Source of the DNA: Clostridium sp.
GTDB taxonomy: Bacteria > Bacillota > Clostridia > Lachnospirales > Lachnospiraceae
Length of the DNA stretch: 24,942 bases
NCBI GenBank assembly: GCA_018377235.1
Contig: JAGZZT010000025.1
Coordinates: 1-24,942 of the forward strand
Direction: 5' to 3'
Shown here: one piece after another, positions 7,654-15,860 of the stretch
Position numbering within the stretch: the stretch's first letter is position 1
Layout: the number at the start of each line of letters is the position of its first letter
The notes under the pieces: generated by a model
The model's database searches: none
The model's input: the letters and a program-made list of their open reading frames with translations, nothing else
What the model was told of the DNA's origin: nothing
Position numbers and translations under genes: made by a program

Positions 7654-9030
7654 ATGGAAAAGGAGAAAATGGGAAAGAGGAACATAGAGAGTTCTTCCAG
7701 AGTTCTCAATCAAACTCTGGGTCTTCCCACAGCAATTTCAACAGTAGTGGGCTGCGTGATTGGTTCCGGCATCTTTTTTAAGCCTCAGGCGATCTATACG
7801 GTGACTGGCGGAGCCCCAGGGCTTGGGATGCTTGCCTGGGTGATTACGGGGCTGGTAAGTATAGCGGCGGCTTTGACCTTTGCGGAGATTGCCATTTTAT
7901 TTCCAGAGACAGGAGGAATTCCAACCTATCTAAGCCGCGTTTATGGGCCTAAGGCAGGTTTTCTGGCGGGCTGGGTTCAGGTTGTGTTGTTTTATCCGGC
8001 TATGGTTTCCGCACTGGCGGTAGCCTGCGCCCAGCAGATGGCGCTGTTTTTGGGGGATGGTCTTGTAGTTCCCTGCGCTGTGGCTGTCATTCTTTTAATT
8101 GTCTTTTTAAATACGCTGGGCTCCAAGGTGGGCGGGGGAGTTCAGGTGGTATTTACCATCTGCAAAATGATTCCTCTGATTCTTCTTATGGTATTTGGCT
8201 TCCTCTGGGGAGACGGAAATTACCCGGTTTTTTCTCCTATGCTGGGAGACGGAGTAAGTCCGGTGAGCGCCGTGGGACAGCTGATGGTGGCGGTTTTGTT
8301 TGCCTTTGAGGGATGGACGTCTGTGGGAGCCATTTCCGGGGAGATGAAGAACACGGAACGGGATCTGCCAAGAGCCATTGTCGGCGGTGTTTCTATTATT
8401 ACAGCTGTCTATTTTGTGATGAATCTGGCCTATCTGCAGGTACTTTCGGCGGAGGAGATGGCGAACCTTCCGGCACCGGCCTCTGCAGCGGCGATTGCTC
8501 TGTTTGGGGAGGCTGGAGGAAAGCTGGTATCTGTGGGAATTGTGGTATCAGTTTTCGGCGCGTGCAACGGCTTTGTATTTTCTGGATCCAGAGTGGCCTA
8601 TTTTATGGCTTCCCAGGGCCTGCTGCCTGGCAGCAGGAGACTTTCAAGGCTGAATAAAAATCATGTGCCGGGCAGCTGTATTGTTCTGACAGGAGTCCTG
8701 GGAATCCTTCTTTCCATGACAGGACAGTTTAATCTTCTGACAGATCTGGCAGTATTTTCCAGCTGGACCTTCTATACGCTCACTTTTATGGCGGTTATCC
8801 GGTACAGGAAAATGAGGCCGGATGTGAAGCGGAGCTATCGGGTTCCCGGCTATCCTCTGACGCCTGTCATAGCCATTGGAAGCGGCGTGTTTGTGATTGT
8901 TAATCAGCTGTGCCTGGCTGGATTCAGGGCTTCTGCCATGTCTTTAGGAAGTATCGCTGTAATGGCGGCTGGTGCAGCGGTCTATGAGGGAATGAGAAAG
9001 AGAGAAAGAAAGTCTGAAATAAAAATGTAA
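7654..9030 (+). CDS. APC superfamily amino acid permease (SteT/LAT-like)
   Basis: A 458-residue integral membrane transporter with about twelve hydrophobic segments. The first membrane segment carries the APC signature G-x-V-I-G37-S-G-I-F, where the unwound helix binds the amino acid backbone. The next segments carry G-G-A-P-G and L-T-F-A-E-I-A-I-L-F-P-E-T-G-G, typical of the SteT/L-type group that works as an amino acid exchanger or uniporter. The frame opens at an ATG at 7627 with no clear ribosome binding site; the ATG at 7654 follows AAGGGG by about 10 nt and is preferred. The gene stands alone between two terminators. The substrate cannot be named from sequence. Confidence 0.9.
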   Translation: MEKEKMGKRNIESSSRVLNQTLGLPTAISTVVGCVIGSGIFFKPQAIYTVTGGAPGLGMLAWVITGLVSIAAALTFAEIAILFPETGGIPTYLSRVYGPKAGFLAGWVQVVLFYPAMVSALAVACAQQMALFLGDGLVVPCAVAVILLIVFLNTLGSKVGGGVQVVFTICKMIPLILLMVFGFLWGDGNYPVFSPMLGDGVSPVSAVGQLMVAVLFAFEGWTSVGAISGEMKNTERDLPRAIVGGVSIITAVYFVMNLAYLQVLSAEEMANLPAPASAAAIALFGEAGGKLVSVGIVVSVFGACNGFVFSGSRVAYFMASQGLLPGSRRLSRLNKNHVPGSCIVLTGVLGILLSMTGQFNLLTDLAVFSSWTFYTLTFMAVIRYRKMRPDVKRSYRVPGYPLTPVIAIGSGVFVIVNQLCLAGFRASAMSLGSIAVMAAGAAVYEGMRKRERKSEIKM

Positions 9031-9091
9031 ATAAGACAAAAGCCCGCTTGCGGCGGATTGCTTTTGAAGTAAAATTCGATCCTGTAAAATG

Positions 9092-9133
9092 AAAAAGCGG
9101 GGCTGTGCCGATGAATGCACAGTCCCGCTTTTT
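9092..9133. terminator. Bidirectional terminator between permease and flavodiiron genes
   Basis: AAAAAGCGGG (9092-9101) pairs with CCCGCTTTTT (9124-9133), and CTGTGC (9103-9108) with GCACAG (9117-9122), around an 8-nt loop. The T and A tracts on both sides let it serve both converging genes. A second hairpin just upstream (9037-9047 with 9053-9066) may assist the permease transcript. Confidence 0.88.
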
Positions 9134-9145
9134 GGAACTTTTATG

Positions 9146-11689
9146 CTATTTTACTACTTCTTTGTAGGAAGCGTGCTGCTCCAGAGCCTCTGCCATCTTG
9201 GCCATCTGAGACAGGTCGCCGATGAGAATGACTCCGCACAGGCGGTTGTTCAGGAAATAGAATTTTTTGTACTGCTCTTTGCCCATATCTTTGAACTCTA
9301 CAGTCTTATAGAGCAGATTCGGATTTTTTCCATTGTCTCCGGCGGCGTAGAGGGAGGTATTCATGCCGTTAAAGGTAAGAGCAGAGGAAACAGGGCGGTA
9401 TTCCAGCTCGTCGCCTGCCGCGTTGGCTCCGGCGACGCGGCCCTGCTCGGAGGCCTCCGGCCAGATGGCGAAGTTTGCTCCCTTATATTCAGCGCAGTCT
9501 CCGCAGGCATAGATATGATTTATTCCAGTTTCCATATGACTGTTTACTACGACTGCCTTCTCTGTTTTAAGCCCCATTTCCTGAGCCAGACCTGTGTTGG
9601 CGCGGACGCCGGCAGATACGATGACAAGATCAGCCGGGAATGTCTCTCCGGACACAAGGGAAACGCTGCTTACAGCCCCTGTTTCATCTCCATCAATGGA
9701 GGAGATGGAGACGCCGGTATGGATGGCAATGCCGTTTCTTCTGCTGATTTCCTCCAGAATAGATCCTGCCGTGGCGTCCAGCTGGCGTCCCATCAGCATA
9801 GGAGCCGCCTCGAGAACAGTAACGGAGAGTCCTGCCTTTTTAAGCTCCCAGGCCGCTTCCAGTCCCAGCACGCCGCCACCGATAACAACGGCGTTTTTCG
9901 AGATTTTTAACAGACTGGAGATCTTCTCTACATCGTTGATACGGCGGACGGCGATGACCTGCTCTCTGTCGCTTCCTGGAATCGGCGGGATGAAACATTC
10001 GCTTCCCAGAGCGTAAATCAGGCGTGTAAAGTGGATTTGGCTGCCATCGTCCAGGAGTACCTCCAATTTTTCTGTATCGACAGAGACCACGGTTCTGCCA
10101 AGTATCTGGCAGATATTGTTTTCCTCATACCAGCTCTCAGGCTCCACAGCAATCTGCTCCGCAGTCAGGGAAGCCAGCATGGTTTTCGTCAGCATAGGAC
10201 GGTTGTAGGAGGAGCAGGACTCGTTGGAGATCATGACGACGGTTCCCGTCTTATCCCGCTCCCGGATGGCCTTGGCCGCGTTCAGACCGGCGATACCGTT
10301 TCCAAGGATAATGTAGTATTCCTTCGTGTTGTTGGAGAAGGAATTTTCCTCAATGTCAGCTGGAACAAAGTTCTCCTTTCCAACGCCGCACACAGGGCAG
10401 ATCTCCAGAGAAGAATCGAAGATTTCACCGCACACGAGACATTTTACCAGAGTTCTGGCTCCTGTTTTTTTCGGCCTGCAGGCTTCGATATTCAATACGC
10501 GGCAGCCAAACTGGTAGCCATATTCGTAGGCTCCCACCAGATCGGAACGGCTTGGCTTAAAGCGCACGCGGAAACCATCGTCCACTTTCATGCGAAGCTG
10601 CTTTAAACGCTCTAAAATGTGGGGAACTCCTTCGCCGCTCCAGCCGTAGCTTCCGAAGGCTCCGGCAAATTTGCCGCCATGGGTTCCTGCAAACATAGAG
10701 AGAGTCAGATTCCAGATAGGAGCAAGAGCCTCGCCGAGAATGGTAGGCGTACCGAACAGGATACCGTCGGCAAAGAGAAGCTCCTGTTCCACAGCGGCCT
10801 TGTCCGCCTCCACCATATCGTAGGAGCGCACATCAATATCGCCGCTGTCCTTCACTCCCTCTGCAATTTTCTCCGCCAGCTCCTTCGTATAGCCGTAGGC
10901 GCTTACATAGGGGATGATAACCGTTTTTTTAGGGTTGGGATTGACGACAGTGGACCATTCCTCGTATTTCTGCATGATCGTTTTAATGGAGTCTGTTGTA
11001 TCCAGAACCGGGCCATGTCCAGTGCAGATCATGGAAATATCCATGGTTTTTACCCGGTTTAAGGCCTTCAGCATAAAGGGCTTAAACGGTCCGATAATGC
11101 AGTCATAATAATATTTGGCAGCCTTCAGGTAGTCCTCCTGGCTGGGAACCGTGCTGGCCAGCACGCCGGAATGGGCATAGTGGGATCCGAAGGAATCGCA
11201 GGTTACTAAGATCTGCTCCTCCTCAATAAAGGTATACATGGTATCCGGCCAGTGGAGATTCGGCACAATTAAAAACTGCAGAGTTTTATTTCCAATTTCC
11301 ATACGCTGGCGATCCTTGACTGGAATGCTGACAAAATCGCGGTTTACAATTTCCTTTAAAAAGCCAATAGCGCAGCCGGTAGCCAGAATTTTCATCTGCG
11401 GGCTTAACTCCAGAAGTTTTTCTACACTTCCTGCATGATCGGGCTCTGTATGGCTGACTACCAGATAGTCGATGCTGTGAACATCCACGATTTCCTTCAG
11501 CTTTTCGACGTAGTCCTCAAAAAACTTCGCCTTGGCAGTCTCGAACAAGACCGTCTTGTCGCCGGCTTTCAGAACGTAAGAGTTGTAGGTAGTTCCAAAC
11601 TCTGTATACATGATAATGTCGAAGACGCGCAGACTCTCATCTGTGACGCCGGTCCAGTAAAAATCGTCTCTCAGTTTTACCATATGCAT
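9146..11689 (-). CDS. Class F flavodiiron protein (FDP-rubredoxin-NAD(P)H:rubredoxin reductase fusion)
   Basis: A single 847-residue chain that should carry electrons from NAD(P)H through FAD and a rubredoxin iron to a diiron site and reduce O2 to water (or NO). Residues 1-250 are the metallo-beta-lactamase-like core with all expected diiron ligands: H80-x-E82-x-D84-H85, H146, D165, H225. Residues about 255-400 are the FMN flavodoxin domain. Residues 415-437 are rubredoxin (C417, C420, C431, C434). From 457 on is an FAD reductase with G-N-G-I-A-G, a second G-G-G-V-L-G-L-E-A-A Rossmann motif and C-G-D near the end. The same architecture is known as an NADH:O2 oxidoreductase in Clostridioides difficile. 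The frame runs up to a TTG, but the ATG at 11689 has AAGGAG nine bases upstream. Confidence 0.95.
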   Translation of the reverse strand: MHMVKLRDDFYWTGVTDESLRVFDIIMYTEFGTTYNSYVLKAGDKTVLFETAKAKFFEDYVEKLKEIVDVHSIDYLVVSHTEPDHAGSVEKLLELSPQMKILATGCAIGFLKEIVNRDFVSIPVKDRQRMEIGNKTLQFLIVPNLHWPDTMYTFIEEEQILVTCDSFGSHYAHSGVLASTVPSQEDYLKAAKYYYDCIIGPFKPFMLKALNRVKTMDISMICTGHGPVLDTTDSIKTIMQKYEEWSTVVNPNPKKTVIIPYVSAYGYTKELAEKIAEGVKDSGDIDVRSYDMVEADKAAVEQELLFADGILFGTPTILGEALAPIWNLTLSMFAGTHGGKFAGAFGSYGWSGEGVPHILERLKQLRMKVDDGFRVRFKPSRSDLVGAYEYGYQFGCRVLNIEACRPKKTGARTLVKCLVCGEIFDSSLEICPVCGVGKENFVPADIEENSFSNNTKEYYIILGNGIAGLNAAKAIRERDKTGTVVMISNESCSSYNRPMLTKTMLASLTAEQIAVEPESWYEENNICQILGRTVVSVDTEKLEVLLDDGSQIHFTRLIYALGSECFIPPIPGSDREQVIAVRRINDVEKISSLLKISKNAVVIGGGVLGLEAAWELKKAGLSVTVLEAAPMLMGRQLDATAGSILEEISRRNGIAIHTGVSISSIDGDETGAVSSVSLVSGETFPADLVIVSAGVRANTGLAQEMGLKTEKAVVVNSHMETGINHIYACGDCAEYKGANFAIWPEASEQGRVAGANAAGDELEYRPVSSALTFNGMNTSLYAAGDNGKNPNLLYKTVEFKDMGKEQYKKFYFLNNRLCGVILIGDLSQMAKMAEALEQHASYKEVVK

Positions 11690-12053
11690 AAGTGATTCTC
11701 CTTTTCTCGCAGTCAAGAACCAAGTGTTAGCATTCTTGAATTATATTAGATAAAAATTTATCAATTATATAATAAAAATAATTACTGATATTATTATATT
11801 CTAAAACCTTCGTCTGGTAAAGGACTTTTTTATATTGTGAGAGTGGAAAAGTCATCTGGAGATGCAGAGCCATTTCCTGGGTTGGACAGATGCGTTTGAT
11901 TTTATTTTAATGAGAAAATTGATAAATATACGTCAATTTCTGCGGCAGAAGAAAGATTCCTGTTTTCTGTATTAGAAAAAATCGTGTATAATGTCAATAA
12001 ACAATGAGGCATATGCGGACACTTGTCAAGCGGAGAAAAAAGAGAGGATGCTT
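11690..12053. other. Divergent intergenic region with candidate control sites
   Basis: No gene is seen in this stretch. It is very AT-rich near 11740-11810. On the minus strand TATAAT (11745 to 11740) could be the -10 of the flavodiiron gene; its -35 is poor. A palindrome GATAAA-AA-TTTATC (11749-11762) lies directly upstream of that -10. On the plus strand TATAAT at 11987-11992 is a likely -10 for the lipoprotein gene, and an imperfect hairpin (11946-11955 with 11960-11969) covers its -35 position. Confidence 0.45.
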
Positions 12054-13142
12054 ATGAAGAGACATAAAATAGCGGCGGCAGTTCTGGCGGCGGCAGCGCT
12101 GACTTTCAGCGGCTGTGCCAGGGAACAGGAGACGGGAATTGAGACGACGGATGAGCCGGTTCAGGAGAGCACAGCTGGGGAAATTCTCATTTATGACGAT
12201 GCGCAGGACGCAGAGACTGAAAACAGCTCTGCTGAGGATAAAGAGACATTGGAATCAGACAATCAGGGGAAAGCGGAGGCTTCAGAGAGCGGCCTGGCTT
12301 TTGAAGACCTGAAACATATTCAGTTTGTCTTTTCCAGCGGAGCCGGGGGATGGTCTACGCTTTTAGACATCCGGCCGGATGGAAGCTTTGAGGGAGAATA
12401 CTTTGATTCGGATATGGGCAGCACAGGGGAGGCATATCCTAATGGAGTCACGTATCTCTGTGACTTTAAAGGCCAGTTTACTGCTCCTGAAAAAATAGAC
12501 GAGCACACATATGCCGTAAAAATTGCTTCCATGGAATATAAGCGCGAGACAGGTACGGAGGAAATCAAAGAAGGCGTCCTCTATAAATATACGGATGTTT
12601 ACGGACTGGACGGAGCGGACAGGATTCTTATTCATCTGCCAGGTACGCCGCTTGAATCTCTGTCAGAGGAAGTGAGAGGCTGGATTGGATACTATGACTT
12701 GTCGGCAGCACAGGAGACGGAACTTCCTTTCTATGTGATAGAAAATGAAAATCAGCAGTACGGCTTCAGAGGCTGGGACAGCTTTCAGAGCATTAGAGAT
12801 TTGATTGATAATACAGAGAAGTGGACGTCAGAAATAGAAGAAGAGCTGGAGACAGACAGCTCTCTGACTCAGACTGATTTAAACAGAAAGAGCCAGGAAA
12901 TCTATGGGCTGTGGGATTCTGCGCTGAATCAGCTGTGGGACGTTTTGAAGAAGTCGAAAACCAGCCAGGAGATGGAGGTTCTGACCAGTGAACAGAGACA
13001 GTGGATTAAGGAGAAGGAAGCAGCAGCAGAGGCTGCCGGAGCAGCCTATGAGGGAGGAACCCTGCAGTCTATGGCAGTCAGCCAGAAGGCGGCAGAGCTT
13101 ACAAAGGAGAGAGTATATGAGCTTCTGAAATATCTGGAGTAA
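12054..13142 (+). CDS. Lipoprotein with LprI-like C-terminal domain
   Basis: A 362-residue predicted surface lipoprotein of unknown function. A basic N-terminus and hydrophobic core lead to F-S-G-C21, an acceptable though not ideal lipobox. An acidic, low-complexity linker follows to about residue 80. A globular region then opens with F-V-F-S-S-G-A-G-G-W-S-T and has repeated D-G-S-F-E-G-E-Y type beta strands; I cannot assign it to a named family. The last hundred residues resemble the LprI/DUF1311 domain: a helical segment with a W-L/W-I spacing, E-Q-R-Q-W, G-G-T and a final L-T-x-x-R-x-x-x-L. The open frame begins at 11991, but the ATG at 12054 after AGAGAGG starts the signal peptide properly. 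Confidence 0.72.
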   Translation: MKRHKIAAAVLAAAALTFSGCAREQETGIETTDEPVQESTAGEILIYDDAQDAETENSSAEDKETLESDNQGKAEASESGLAFEDLKHIQFVFSSGAGGWSTLLDIRPDGSFEGEYFDSDMGSTGEAYPNGVTYLCDFKGQFTAPEKIDEHTYAVKIASMEYKRETGTEEIKEGVLYKYTDVYGLDGADRILIHLPGTPLESLSEEVRGWIGYYDLSAAQETELPFYVIENENQQYGFRGWDSFQSIRDLIDNTEKWTSEIEEELETDSSLTQTDLNRKSQEIYGLWDSALNQLWDVLKKSKTSQEMEVLTSEQRQWIKEKEAAAEAAGAAYEGGTLQSMAVSQKAAELTKERVYELLKYLE

Positions 13143-13273
13143 CAGTTTTTTGAAAACAGGCGGGGAGGGATATGTATGAGACGTCCTGACTGCAGAAATG
13201 AAATGGAGGCAGAATAAAGTGGAATAGACATAAGGAAAAAGGTAAAATAAGGCAGCAAAAGGAGAGGTGGAGA

Positions 13274-13837
13274 ATGGAAGCAAGAAAATTGATAGAGGCG
13301 CTGAAAACGGCGGAGAGATTAAAGGATACCACCCGGCACTGCTATACGTCTAAGGGGCGCCATGAGAGCGTGGCGGAGCACAGCTGGATGATGACTCTGA
13401 TGGCCTTTTTCATGCGGGATGAATTTCCTGACGCAGATATGGACAAGGTGACGGCTATGTGCATTATTCATGATCTGGGGGAGACCTTTACTGGAGATAT
13501 ACCGGCTTTTGAAAAAACAGAGGCAGATGAAGAAAGAGAGGAGAGACTTCTCAGAGAATGGGTCAGATCCCTGCCTGAGCCATATGCCGAAAGGATGGAA
13601 GCTCTTTATGATGAGATGGCGGAGCACAGCACGCAGGAAGCTAAGATTTATAAGGCCATCGACAGCCTGGAGGCTGTTCTCCAGCATAATTTATCTGATT
13701 TGAGTACCTGGCTTCCCATGGAATATGAACTGAATCAGACTTACGGTGAGGATAAAACGGCCTTTTCCGAATATATGCGGGAGCTTCGCAGGGAGGCGAG
13801 AGAGGATACGGTGAGGAAAATCCGGGAGGAAAAATAG
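13274..13837 (+). CDS. HD domain hydrolase (YfbR/5'-deoxynucleotidase-like)
   Basis: A 187-residue single HD-domain protein, probably a metal-dependent phosphohydrolase of nucleoside monophosphates such as E. coli YfbR. The metal ligands are visible as V-A-E-H36-S-W, I-I-H66-D67-L-G-E and D130 in K-A-I-D-S-L-E-A. The arginine and histidine near residue 21 (T-T-R-H) also match the YfbR group. The ATG lies behind AGGAGAGGTGG. The stop codon is next to a possible start of the following VOC gene, so the two form an operon. The exact substrate is not determined by the motifs. Confidence 0.85.
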   Translation: MEARKLIEALKTAERLKDTTRHCYTSKGRHESVAEHSWMMTLMAFFMRDEFPDADMDKVTAMCIIHDLGETFTGDIPAFEKTEADEEREERLLREWVRSLPEPYAERMEALYDEMAEHSTQEAKIYKAIDSLEAVLQHNLSDLSTWLPMEYELNQTYGEDKTAFSEYMRELRREAREDTVRKIREEK

Positions 13838-13879
13838 ATGGATACCTTAAAAACAGATGAGAATACCGGGAGAAAGCGC

Positions 13880-14263
13880 ATGAAAATAGAACATATCGCC
13901 ATGTATGTCAATGATTTAGAGCAGGTGAGACAATTTTTTGAGAAATATTTCGGAGGACGTTCCAATGGTCTGTATTACAACAAAAAGACGGATTTCCGCT
14001 CTTATTTTATCAGCTTCGAGGACGGGGCCAGACTGGAGATTATGACGAAACCGGGAATTGAGGACGAAGAAAAGAAGCTGGCCAGAACCGGGTACATCCA
14101 CCTGGCGTTCAGTGTGGGAAGCAGAGAGGCAGTGGATCGGCTGACAGAGAGGCTGAGAGGGGACGGTTACCAGGTTCTAAACGGCCCCAGAACCACAGGA
14201 GACGGATATTATGAAAGCTGCGTTGTGGGGATTGAGGGCAATCAGATTGAGATTACAGTTTAG
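13880..14263 (+). CDS. VOC (glyoxalase/bleomycin resistance) family protein
   Basis: A small cytosolic protein of 127 residues with the paired beta-alpha-beta-beta-beta modules of the vicinal-oxygen-chelate fold. Visible: I-E-H-I-A-M-Y-V-x-D-L-E at the start, a central R-L-E-I-M strand, H-L-A-F-S-V at the second module, and G-N-x-I-E-I-T at the end. The H and E residues are at positions that usually bind a divalent metal. The function could be isomerase, lyase or resistance; sequence does not decide. The ATG at 13880 has GGGAG seven bases upstream and gives the usual family length. An in-frame ATG at 13838, directly after the HD gene stop and behind GGGAGG, would add 14 residues and is a real alternative. 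Confidence 0.83.
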   Translation: MKIEHIAMYVNDLEQVRQFFEKYFGGRSNGLYYNKKTDFRSYFISFEDGARLEIMTKPGIEDEEKKLARTGYIHLAFSVGSREAVDRLTERLRGDGYQVLNGPRTTGDGYYESCVVGIEGNQIEITV

Positions 14264-14322
14264 CAGATAACAGGATTAGACATTGACGCTGGCTGAAGGG
14301 ATGTAAAAAATTTTTGAAAAAA

Positions 14323-14349
14323 TTAGCACTCGCCTATTGACAGTGCTAA
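14323..14349. promoter_or_regulatory. CIRCE operator (HrcA binding site)
   Basis: TTAGCACTC (14323-14331), a 9-nt spacer and CAGTGCTAA (14341-14349). This matches the CIRCE consensus TTAGCACTC-N9-GAGTGCTAA with one changed base in the right arm. It overlaps the -35 of the Hsp20 promoter, as expected for repression by HrcA. Confidence 0.93.
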
Positions 14350-14365
14350 TAATATGTGTTATATT
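14337..14365 (+). promoter_or_regulatory. Promoter of the hsp20 gene
   Basis: A perfect -35 TTGACA (14337-14342), a 17-nt spacer and -10 TATATT (14360-14365) with the extended TGT before it. The start would be near 14372, leaving a leader of about 160 nt with a small GCCTGC/GCAGGC hairpin (14453-14469). Confidence 0.85.
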
Positions 14366-14534
14366 ACAGCTAGAACAAAGGAAGAGGAACAAAAAAGAAA
14401 CCTGAAAGAAGGTTTGACTTCCCAAGTTCAGATAACAGAAAAACAAATAACAGCCTGCAGACAGCAGGCGATGATATTACAGTCCCAGCCATGAAACGGA
14501 ACCGTAACATCTGAAAGGATAGGAGGTATGTTTT

Positions 14535-14984
14535 ATGTTAATGCCAAGCATTTTTGGAGAGAATTTATTTGACGATTGGATGGATTTTCCATTTGACAGG
14601 AATTTCTTTGAGGGACGCGATCCGCTGTATGGAAAACATGCAAAGAACATCATGAAGACTGATGTCAGAGAGACGGATGATACCTATGAGCTGGATATCG
14701 ACCTTCCAGGCTTTAAGAAGGAGGAAGTTACAGCAGAGCTTAAAAACGGCTATATGACTATCAGCGCGGCGAAAGGTCTTGACAAAGATGAGAAGGACAA
14801 AGAAGGCAGATATATCAGGAAAGAGCGCTACAGCGGTTCCTGCAGCAGAAGTTTCTATGTAGGAGAGCAGATAAGCGAGGAGGATATTAAGGCCAGATTT
14901 GAGGACGGCATCTTAAGGATTTCATTCCCGAAGAAAGAGCAGAAGAAGATGGAAGAGAACCGTTATATTGCTATTGAAGGATAA
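14535..14984 (+). CDS. Hsp20/alpha-crystallin family small heat shock protein
   Basis: An ATP-independent chaperone that holds unfolding proteins in large oligomers. Of its 149 residues, the first 38 form a variable N-terminal arm rich in F, D and W. The alpha-crystallin domain follows from about residue 40 (K-T-D-V-R-E-T) with Y-E-L-x-I-D-L-P-G and ends with D-G-I-L-R-I-S-F-P-K. The short tail holds I145-A-I147, the I-x-I motif that docks on neighbouring subunits. AGGAGG lies eight bases before the ATG. The CIRCE site and sigma-A type promoter upstream indicate heat induction through HrcA. It is monocistronic, ending in a bidirectional terminator. Confidence 0.96.
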   Translation: MLMPSIFGENLFDDWMDFPFDRNFFEGRDPLYGKHAKNIMKTDVRETDDTYELDIDLPGFKKEEVTAELKNGYMTISAAKGLDKDEKDKEGRYIRKERYSGSCSRSFYVGEQISEEDIKARFEDGILRISFPKKEQKKMEENRYIAIEG

Positions 14985-15020
14985 TTGCCATCAGCGGTTA
15001 AATAAATAAGAAAAATGAGA

Positions 15021-15060
15021 AAAACGATAGACCTGCCGTCGCCAGGCCTATCGTTTTTTA
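15021..15060. terminator. Bidirectional terminator between hsp20 and the ABC/PsuG-like operon
   Basis: AAAAACGATAG (15021-15031) pairs with CTATCGTTTTT (15049-15059), and CCTG (15033-15036) with CAGG (15044-15047). T tracts follow in both directions between the converging genes. Confidence 0.9.
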
Positions 15061-15072
15061 ATCCTCTTTTTC

Positions 15073-15858
15073 CTACAGGAGCCGCTTTGCCAGCTCTGCG
15101 TTTTCAAGCAGGGAAGCCAGCTGGATTTCAGAGGAATATCCTCCTGTCAGCTCGTCGATTTTTCCGTTGGCAGCAGGATGGAAGTATCTGCCTTCTGCTT
15201 CAGCCCGCTTTCCCTCCGCTACAGCCTCTGTGAGAATCCGGAGGTCGGCTGAACGCTTTTCTTCTGGAATTTCATTGATAATCAGAAGCGGCGGATGAAG
15301 GCCGCTCGGCTGTCTTTCTGAATCGGACAGCTTCAAAGTTCCCTGCAGTTTAACTGGCTCTCCAACAAACAGGTAGCCTGTGCAGAAATCACGCTTCGCG
15401 CCTACGACTTGGACGCCGTGGGAGGTAAGCCAGGAGACGGTAGACTGCCGATCCAGCATATCCTTGGGTCCAGAGGAGATCAGGCTTACAGGAATTTCGG
15501 CCAGAGCCGGGAGATCCGGGCATAGCTCCTCTCCCTTGATATCGCCGATCCCCCCCATGCCGCAGGTGACAGCCATGGAAATTCCAAGCTTTCTGCACAC
15601 AGCCATGGTTCCAGAGGCTGTGAGGGCCCCGGAGAGACCTTCTGCTAAGGCTTTTTCCAGGATCTCGCAGTCAATTCTTATGGCAGACTGGGCCTCTGTC
15701 CGGAAAGAGAGATATTCCTCCATGGATCCAATTTTGATTTTTCCTCTGCAGACCCAGGCGATGGGAGCCTCGGAAAGAGTCCAGTGTTTCCGCAGATAAT
15801 CGTTGCTCAGAGAGCGCAGTCCGTGAGTCAAAAGAGCTGTTTCAACTAAATAGTTCAT
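15073..15858 (-). CDS. Divergent pseudouridine-5'-phosphate glycosidase (PsuG) family protein
   Basis: PsuG splits pseudouridine 5'-phosphate into uracil and ribose 5-phosphate by breaking a C-C glycosidic bond. This 261-residue homologue is shorter than E. coli PsuG (312). Family landmarks: V-E6-T-A-L-L-T-H-G, G-K-I-K-I-G, G-L-S-G-A-L-T-A, G-G-I-G, P-D115-L, G-P-K132-D-M-L-D, N-x-I-P-E-E and E-L-T-G-G-Y-S. By hand alignment E6, D115 (metal site) and K132 (Schiff-base lysine, K166 in E. coli) are kept. K93 becomes R61, H137 becomes G105 and N289 becomes Q or E. A changed substrate or activity is therefore likely. The frame reaches a TTG, but the ATG at 15858, two bases after the upstream stop, fits the family start. 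It is the last gene of the ABC operon. Confidence 0.8.
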   Translation of the reverse strand: MNYLVETALLTHGLRSLSNDYLRKHWTLSEAPIAWVCRGKIKIGSMEEYLSFRTEAQSAIRIDCEILEKALAEGLSGALTASGTMAVCRKLGISMAVTCGMGGIGDIKGEELCPDLPALAEIPVSLISSGPKDMLDRQSTVSWLTSHGVQVVGAKRDFCTGYLFVGEPVKLQGTLKLSDSERQPSGLHPPLLIINEIPEEKRSADLRILTEAVAEGKRAEAEGRYFHPAANGKIDELTGGYSSEIQLASLLENAELAKRLL

Positions 15859-15860
15859 AG

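Noticed and set aside
9089..9910. Long plus-strand open frame of 273 codons opposite the flavodiiron gene
   Set aside because: It lies wholly antisense to a protein with complete catalytic motifs, shows no family likeness and overlaps the bidirectional terminator.
13175..13216. A 13-codon open frame after GGGAGG between the lipoprotein and HD genes
   Set aside because: It is too short to support as a gene or leader peptide; there is no terminator or codon bias that would suggest attenuation.
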